A stretch of DNA of 29,074 bases from RGIG3872 sp045660245 (GTDB lineage Bacteria; Bacillota; Clostridia; Christensenellales; UBA1242). The translations under genes were made by a program, and so were the position numbers. The stretch is taken from NCBI GenBank assembly GCA_045660245.1, contig JAZRDJ010000060.1, forward strand, positions 1 to 29,074, written 5' to 3'. Under the pieces are notes generated by a model. It saw only the letters and a list, made by a program, of their open reading frames with translations, was not told the origin of the DNA and ran no database searches. Shown here one piece after another: positions 24,880-29,074 of this stretch (the stretch's first letter is position 1; each line of letters begins with the position of its first letter).

Positions 24880-25493
24880 TCTTCTCTCTCCTTTTTTATA
24901 TCTTCAATTACACCATAAATTATGTCCAACGCAAACCCCTTTCTCGCAAGCCCTGCAAAAAGGTTATTTTTGGTCTTTTCATTCATAACCTTATTTTTCA
25001 TGTATTTTTCGGCATAATGAACTGCCTTTTCTCTTTCCGTGCCATCATCAACAAGGGACAGCGCTTCTTGAATATCATCGTGCGAAACACCCTTTTGTCT
25101 CAACTTGTTTTCAATTTCTCTTCTGCTTTTACTAGCGTATGATCTCACAAAACTTTGCGAAAACGCAGCATCATTAATATATCTGTACTCTTTTAATTTG
25201 TTGATTGCACCTGCAATGACTTTTTCTGAAAAGCCTTTTGATATCAATTTTGCCTTGACTTCCTTTTCTGTCTTTGCAGACCGTGAAATCAGCAAAAGCC
25301 CAGCCTCAAAAGCAGAGGAAGTTTCACTTTCTTCAATTATTCTTTCAAGTTCTGTGCCATCAATTTCCTTCCCTGTTTTGAGACCGTTTTTTACAGCACA
25401 TTCAAAAGAAAGACCGCTCACAAACTCGCCATCAACAAAAATATTAACTCGTTTTTTATTCTTCTGGCTTGAAATTTCTGTAATTATTCCCAT
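24876..25493 (-). CDS. recX: Regulatory protein RecX
   Basis: Modulates RecA filaments. The 205 residues fit the Bacillota form. Helical RecX repeats are visible: ALLLISRSAKTEKEVKAKL with GFSEKVIAGAINKLKEYRYINDAAFSQSFVR (noted by its core YINDAAFSQSFV), then SRREIENKLRQKGVSHDDI, and a last repeat near GLARKGFALDIIYGVI. AAAGG lies about 6 bases before the ATG, which starts 9 bases after the yigZ stop. recA is not in the window. Confidence 0.9.
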   Translation of the reverse strand: MGIITEISSQKNKKRVNIFVDGEFVSGLSFECAVKNGLKTGKEIDGTELERIIEESETSSAFEAGLLLISRSAKTEKEVKAKLISKGFSEKVIAGAINKLKEYRYINDAAFSQSFVRSYASKSRREIENKLRQKGVSHDDIQEALSLVDDGTEREKAVHYAEKYMKNKVMNEKTKNNLFAGLARKGFALDIIYGVIEDIKKEREE

Positions 25494-25502
25494 ATTCGGC
25501 CT

Positions 25503-26141
25503 TTATATTCCAACCTTGTAGTATCCCATACCGATTTTTGTGATAGAACTTGCCTCTCTGATTCTCGTACGAATATCATCGAGGATTTTTTCACTCGTGC
25601 TCACTGGGATCGCACACTTAATCATTGGCATTGATTCATTGAAATCTCTCTCAATGATTGGCAAATTCTTTTCAGCGAGAACTTTGCCCAAACTTGCATA
25701 ATCATTGTATGAAACTTTCATTTCATAGAGTGTACAAAATTCCATTTTGTACTTTCCGGCTTGTTTCACTGCTTCGTTTGCAACAAAACCAAAAGTTCTT
25801 GTGAGCCTACTTTTGCCAAGTTCTTTCCCACCGAAATATCGAACAACCGCAACCATTGTGTATGTCAAATTTGCTTTTTTGATCGCTTCAAAAATTGGAA
25901 CACCAGCAGATCCTCCCGGTTCTCCATCATCATTGTTTTTTGCAATAGAGTAGTCCTCACCCAAGATATAGGCATATGGCACATGAGCAGCATTGGGATT
26001 GCTTTTTTTGAGCGTGCCAACCATTTCCTTTACTTCTTCTGGTGTTTCAACGTGCATTGCGACTGCAATAAATCTTGATTTGTTAACTTCAACTTCAACC
26101 ATTGATCTGTCATCTATTGAATAATATGGATTGTTTGCCAT
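25503..26141 (-). CDS. yigZ: YigZ/IMPACT family protein
   Basis: Widespread family with an N-terminal ribosomal-S5-like fold and a ferredoxin-like C-terminal domain; the precise role is unsettled (related to yeast Yih1/IMPACT regulators of Gcn1). With the ATG at 26141 (AGGAG 8 bases upstream) it has 212 residues. The signature NDDGEPGGSAGVPI, the following VVRYFGGKELG and a C-terminal DUF1949-like half are present. The longer frame to 26240 has a hydrophobic start without a ribosome-binding site and runs into the upstream terminator. Confidence 0.93.
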   Translation of the reverse strand: MANNPYYSIDDRSMVEVEVNKSRFIAVAMHVETPEEVKEMVGTLKKSNPNAAHVPYAYILGEDYSIAKNNDDGEPGGSAGVPIFEAIKKANLTYTMVAVVRYFGGKELGKSRLTRTFGFVANEAVKQAGKYKMEFCTLYEMKVSYNDYASLGKVLAEKNLPIIERDFNESMPMIKCAIPVSTSEKILDDIRTRIREASSITKIGMGYYKVGI

Positions 26142-26163
26142 GAATTTTCTCCTATCTGAAATC

Positions 26164-26191
26164 ATTTTAACATAACACACAAAAATCTCAA
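26164..26191 (-). promoter_or_regulatory. Promoter of yigZ-recX-acpS
   Basis: Minus strand: TTGAGA (26191-26186), 16 bases ending in TGT, then TAAAAT (26169-26164), an extended -10. It lies after the terminator of the preceding operon. Confidence 0.6.
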
Positions 26192-26222
26192 AACCAAATA
26201 AGCACATTTTTGCGAAACTAAC

Positions 26223-26257
26223 AAAAAACATGAAAAGCATCTAACTTTTCATGTTTT
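26223..26257 (-). terminator. Terminator of the CBS-methyltransferase-RluA operon
   Basis: Arms 26225-26237 and 26245-26257 form a 13-bp perfect stem (ACATGAAAAG/CTTTTCATGT core) with a 7-base loop and a T-rich tail on the minus strand. It lies about 18 bases after the stop at 26276. Confidence 0.88.
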
Positions 26258-26275
26258 AATTATTGTTCTTATTTT

Positions 26276-26968
26276 TTATTTCAAACTCAAAAATTTCTCC
26301 AAATGGAATTTATTCCAAAGAGGTTTGTCTTCTGGTGGGAAAACTCTAAATACCATTTTTTCTCCTGAGATAGGATGATTAAATTTCAGTTCTACTGCAA
26401 ACAAATGCAAGTTTGCTTTAATTGCATTTGAATCATACTTTTGATCTCCAACAATTGGACATTTGATTGATGCAAGTTGAGCCCTGATTTGGTGCCCACG
26501 TCCAGTGAAAAGGTTGACTTTCACAAGTGCCATATTTTCATAAGTCTCCAAAACCTTGTATTCAAGTTCTGCCCTTTTTGCGCCCTCTTCCAGCATAGGA
26601 ACAATTCTTGCAATATTGTTTTTTGCATCTTTTTTGAGATATGTCACAATCCTTGACTGACTTGGGTTTGGAATTGCTTTTGTGATTGCATAATAAGTTT
26701 TGTCAAATTCACCATTTCTGATTTGCTCAGAAAGTCTTGATGCAGACTTTGAGTTTCTTGCAAAAACCATTACTCCACCAGTTGGTCTGTCAAGTCTGTG
26801 CACAAGCCCAATAAAAACATTGCCTGGTTTGTTGTATTTTTCTTTGATATACTCTTTGACCATTGTGAGCATATCCTTATCCCCACTCTCATCTTCTTGA
26901 GTTGGAATGTTTTGTGGTTTGTTGACCACAACAATTGAATTATCTTCATAAATTACTTCAAAATCCAT
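26276..26968 (-). CDS. RluA-family RNA pseudouridine synthase
   Basis: Isomerises uridine to pseudouridine in rRNA or tRNA; the exact target site cannot be told. With the ATG at 26968 it has 230 residues, short for RluA/RluD because it lacks the N-terminal S4 domain. The catalytic motif HRLDRPTGG has Asp60. VYEDNSIVVVNKP-type opening (here IYEDNSIVVVNKP) and the TGRGHQIRAQL and GDQKYD segments are typical. AGGAG lies 8 bases upstream. The ATG overlaps the methyltransferase stop by one base (TAATG), so two RNA-modification genes are translationally coupled. Confidence 0.93.
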   Translation of the reverse strand: MDFEVIYEDNSIVVVNKPQNIPTQEDESGDKDMLTMVKEYIKEKYNKPGNVFIGLVHRLDRPTGGVMVFARNSKSASRLSEQIRNGEFDKTYYAITKAIPNPSQSRIVTYLKKDAKNNIARIVPMLEEGAKRAELEYKVLETYENMALVKVNLFTGRGHQIRAQLASIKCPIVGDQKYDSNAIKANLHLFAVELKFNHPISGEKMVFRVFPPEDKPLWNKFHLEKFLSLK

Positions 26969-27831
26969 TACTCTTCTCCTATAAAGAACGCACTGTTGCC
27001 ACAAGGAAGCATAATCCCTTCATTCGTTGGAAGCCCAATTTCATATGCTTCATACTTGCCCTTTTTGTTTTTGAGCGCCTTTTTCATTACATTTTCAAGC
27101 ACTGTTGCACCAAGCCCAGTTGTATAACTGTTGATAAGCATAAAAAGTGGCTTGTCAGAGAGAACTTTGCAAGCAAGTTCCACAAAATCAGCGAGATTGT
27201 CCTCAAGTTTCCAGACTTCACCATTTGCACCCCTGCCATAACTTGGCGGATCCATGATTATTCCATCATAAAAATGTCCCCGCTTGATTTCACGCTCAAT
27301 GAATTTTCTGCAATCGTCAACGATGTATCTGATTGGACTGTTTTCAAGCCCAGAAAGTCTTGCGTTTTGCTTTGCACGCTCCACCATGTTTTTTGCACTG
27401 TCTACATGACATACACTTGCGCCCGCACTTGCACAAGCAACTGTTGCTCCCCCAGTATAAGCAAATAAGTTCAATACGCTAATTGGCCTGTTTGCTTTTT
27501 TTATCATCTGAATCATTCGATCCCAGTTGTATGCTTGCTCTGGGAAAAGCCCAGTGTGCTTGAACCCCATGGGTTTGAGTGAAAATGTCAAATTCTTGTA
27601 TGACACATTCCACTCTGCTGGCATTTTCTTTTTTTCTTCCCATGCGCCACCACCAGTCGAACTCCTGTGATAATGCGCATGTAACCCTTTATGCTTTGCA
27701 AGATTAGAATCCGAGTGCCAAATCACTTGTGGATCGGGACGAAGCAAAATAATATCCCCCCACCTTTCAAGTTTTTCGCCGTCACCAGTTGCGATAATCT
27801 CATAATCCTTCCAGTCTTTTGTATAGTTCAT
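26968..27831 (-). CDS. Class I SAM-dependent methyltransferase, RlmI-like
   Basis: Probable rRNA methyltransferase of the RlmI/RlmK group. The SAM-binding motif VLNLFAYTGGATVACASAGA with VDSAKNMVERAKQNA follows a short N-terminal part. Catalytic-loop motif IMDPPSYGRG is present, and the C-terminal half has a Rossmann continuation. I chose the ATG at 27831 (287 residues) because AAGG lies 7 bases upstream. The TTG at 27861 lies inside the end of the CBS gene. It follows the CBS gene by 16 bases and overlaps the pseudouridine synthase gene by one base. No PUA domain is seen, unlike E. coli RlmI. Confidence 0.88.
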   Translation of the reverse strand: MNYTKDWKDYEIIATGDGEKLERWGDIILLRPDPQVIWHSDSNLAKHKGLHAHYHRSSTGGGAWEEKKKMPAEWNVSYKNLTFSLKPMGFKHTGLFPEQAYNWDRMIQMIKKANRPISVLNLFAYTGGATVACASAGASVCHVDSAKNMVERAKQNARLSGLENSPIRYIVDDCRKFIEREIKRGHFYDGIIMDPPSYGRGANGEVWKLEDNLADFVELACKVLSDKPLFMLINSYTTGLGATVLENVMKKALKNKKGKYEAYEIGLPTNEGIMLPCGNSAFFIGEE

Positions 27832-27847
27832 TTTTTTACCTTCAATA

Positions 27848-28567
27848 TTAATATTTGTCAATTATTGTTTGCATTTCAATGGTATCATTTGCAACAACAA
27901 CACCAACAGGTTCTTCGTCGTAATTACCATTCTTTGTAATGACAACCACACCGAGTTTTTTGTTTTGTTGAAACAAATATAACATATTGTCAATTGTGAT
28001 GGTTGCCGGCACAACTTCATAGTGATTTGCAATATCACGAACATTGATGTTCTCTCCTATTGTTCCATCCATGAAAACATCAATATCTTTGCCATCCAAG
28101 AAACATTTGCCGATAGCATCAATGATCATTTTTCTGTTGATTACACCAACAAGCGTTTTGTGGTCATACACAGGAACAACAGAATACCCAGACTTGTATA
28201 ATTCCGCCATCACAAATGAGAGTTTTGTGTCAACAGTGACACAAAAAACTGATCTTGCAGCAATTGAATCAACAACTCTTGGTGGAGTTGTTACAAGCCT
28301 TGCAATTGATTCGAGTTTTTCAACTATTTCCTCGTTTGGTTCAGCAATAATGTCTTCATTGACATTGTTGTGAACAATTGCATTTCTGAGCCTTGCATAG
28401 TCTATGAGATCCTCTTTGTACTTTCTGATCACAGGACTCACTCCAGCAGTTTGCCTGATCATGTCAGAAAACGACATTGAACGCTTTATGTTGTAAATAT
28501 CCCTCGCCCCTTGATCAAGTCTGTTGTACGCCTCAATGAAACGCTTTGCATTTGGATTGTTTGCCAT
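27848..28567 (-). CDS. HEPN-like N-terminal domain fused to a CBS-domain pair
   Basis: A 239-residue protein with two parts. Residues 1-90 are all-helical and end with LRNAIVHNN: R61-N62-x3-H66 matches the RNx3H (Rx4-6H) motif of HEPN ribonucleases and related folds, in a helix as expected. Residues about 95-239 are two CBS repeats (VDTKLSFVMAELYKSGYSVVPVYD with GVINRK, then ITIDNMLYLFQQNKKLGVVVITK with GVVVAND), which usually bind adenine nucleotides. The ATG at 28567 is the first Met after an in-frame stop. The nearest GGGAG is 13 bases away, longer than usual. It heads an operon with two RNA-modifying enzymes. Catalytic activity is not shown; many HEPN-like domains are inactive. Confidence 0.75.
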   Translation of the reverse strand: MANNPNAKRFIEAYNRLDQGARDIYNIKRSMSFSDMIRQTAGVSPVIRKYKEDLIDYARLRNAIVHNNVNEDIIAEPNEEIVEKLESIARLVTTPPRVVDSIAARSVFCVTVDTKLSFVMAELYKSGYSVVPVYDHKTLVGVINRKMIIDAIGKCFLDGKDIDVFMDGTIGENINVRDIANHYEVVPATITIDNMLYLFQQNKKLGVVVITKNGNYDEEPVGVVVANDTIEMQTIIDKY

Positions 28568-28597
28568 AAGATATCATATTCTCCCAATTTTTATATT

Positions 28598-28625
28598 ATC
28601 ATACTAACACAAAAAACTTGCTCAA
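28598..28625 (-). promoter_or_regulatory. Candidate promoter of the CBS operon
   Basis: Minus strand: TTGAGC (28625-28620), 16 bases, TATGAT (28603-28598). It is adjacent to a second TTGACT five bases further upstream, so the -35 is uncertain. It is divergent from the SRP RNA promoter. Confidence 0.45.
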
Positions 28626-28679
28626 GTCAATTATTTTCAAAAATGAAGGACTGAAGGACAAAATATTTTAAATTTTGCA

Positions 28680-28708
28680 TTGCATAAATAGAAACGATGG
28701 TGTATAAT
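28680..28708 (+). promoter_or_regulatory. SRP RNA promoter
   Basis: TTGCAT (28680-28685, weak -35), 17 bases, TATAAT (28703-28708, perfect -10). The predicted start, seven to eight bases on, coincides with the 5' end of the terminal helix at 28716. Confidence 0.75.
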
Positions 28709-28715
28709 GACAGAA

Positions 28716-28992
28716 GTGTTACACTATATGCGGGAAGTTAGCGGTGTCCTGTAACCCGAAATCCGCTATACGCGGGGCTGAAAGACTTGCCTAGGTTTGG
28801 TGTATGGAAGGCTGAACATAGTGTGCGGTGATGATCTCAAGGTCCTATGCAATGCTCATTTGTGAACCGTGTCAGAGTTTGACGACAGCAGCACTAAGCA
28901 AACTTGGAGCATGTGCCATAGGGTGGCTTTGATGGAGCTTGCTACTATTGTCCCCGCTTCGGTATACCATGTCAACGCAAGCCGTGTAACAC
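28716..28992 (+). ncRNA. ffs: Signal recognition particle RNA, large bacterial type
   Basis: RNA scaffold of the signal recognition particle that targets membrane and secreted proteins with Ffh. About 277 bases. The ends GTGTTACAC (28716-28724) and GTGTAACAC (28984-28992) pair perfectly. The Alu-domain core TGTAACCCGAAATCCGCTA is at 28751-28769. The S-domain matches the bacterial pattern: CAAGGTCCTATGCAATG, then GAACCGTGTCAG, AGCAGCACTAAGC and CATGTGCC. The apical helix 8 loop is UGAC (28880-28883) closed by G-C, U-A and U-G pairs, where most bacteria have GGAA. UGAC fits the less common URRC tetraloop class. A run of seven T follows the terminal helix as the terminator. Confidence 0.96.
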
Positions 28993-29004
28993 TTTTTTTA
29001 TTTT
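28984..29004 (+). terminator. Terminator of SRP RNA (terminal helix plus T-run)
   Basis: The 3' arm of the closing helix is followed directly by TTTTTTTATTTTT. The RNA's own terminal helix can therefore serve as the terminator stem. Confidence 0.7.
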
Positions 29005-29035
29005 TAGATTATAAATAATAATTTTTCACAAACAA

Positions 29036-29067
29036 AAAAGACGTCGCTCAAATGGGCGACGTCTTTT
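29036..29067. terminator. Intrinsic terminator near the window end, bidirectional
   Basis: Perfect 12-bp stem (29036-29047 with 29056-29067; GACGTCGC/GCGACGTC core), an 8-base loop and flanking A/T runs. It is about 44 bases after the SRP RNA, so it may back up that transcript or end a minus-strand gene that starts beyond the window. Confidence 0.8.
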
Positions 29068-29074
29068 AATTGTC

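Noticed and set aside
1..29074. CRISPR arrays, insertion sequences, tRNA genes or prophage
   Set aside because: No regularly spaced direct repeats, transposase motifs, cloverleaf TPsiC-arm sequences or phage structural genes were found by reading.

Overview
The window is a low-GC (roughly one-third G+C, by eye) bacterial chromosome segment with compact housekeeping content and no mobile element, CRISPR array or tRNA that I can see. The gene set points to a monoderm Bacillota lineage, most likely Clostridia-like: a large SRP RNA with an Alu domain, SepF, a SpoVB/MurJ-type flippase, a DUF421-DUF4363 pair, alpha2-type glycyl-tRNA synthetase and SD-led genes. Many proteins are divergent, so an uncultured lineage is plausible (inference). 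Most genes are on the minus strand. No gap between genes exceeds about 190 bases.

Layout. 1-3342 (minus): operon of a GNAT-like protein, a zinc-ribbon/TM2 membrane protein, mnmA and a cut-off trpS. 3498-5018 (plus): SpoVB-like flippase, facing the overlapping DUF421-DUF4363 pair (6141-5027, minus). 6250-11048 (minus): uvrB-uvrA with overlapping stop/start and a terminator. 11175-11516 (plus): small winged-helix-like protein, tail-overlapping a MacB-type ABC exporter (13840-11510, minus). 14010-15395 (plus): glyS with its own promoter and a bidirectional terminator. 15458-18584 (minus): a possible cell-division neighbourhood: a SPOR-like membrane protein, sepF, a 58-codon DivIVA-like coiled-coil gene, then rpiB and a single-pass membrane protein. 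18731-20617 (plus): divergent groES-groEL. 20659-22231 (minus): lgt overlapping a coiled-coil/AT-hook-like gene. 22362-24305 (minus): a large coiled-coil membrane protein behind a perfect consensus sigma-A promoter. 24493-26141 (minus): yigZ-recX-acpS. 26276-28567 (minus): a HEPN-like/CBS fusion, a SAM methyltransferase and an RluA-type pseudouridine synthase. 28716-28992 (plus): SRP RNA.

Points of most interest: (1) uvrB and lgt share the same promoter geometry, with the -10 box six bases from the ATG and no ribosome-binding site, predicting leaderless mRNAs; mnmA is nearly the same. (2) The 58-codon DivIVA-like gene next to sepF has its ribosome-binding site inside the sepF terminator hairpin. 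(3) The SRP RNA has a UGAC tetraloop in place of the usual GGAA. (4) A HEPN-like RNAIVH motif is fused to a CBS pair. (5) A 647-residue coiled-coil membrane protein carries three NxDGxxN-type motifs and has the best promoter in the window. No clearly novel multi-gene defence or mobile system is visible; all functional proposals for the unnamed genes are inference.
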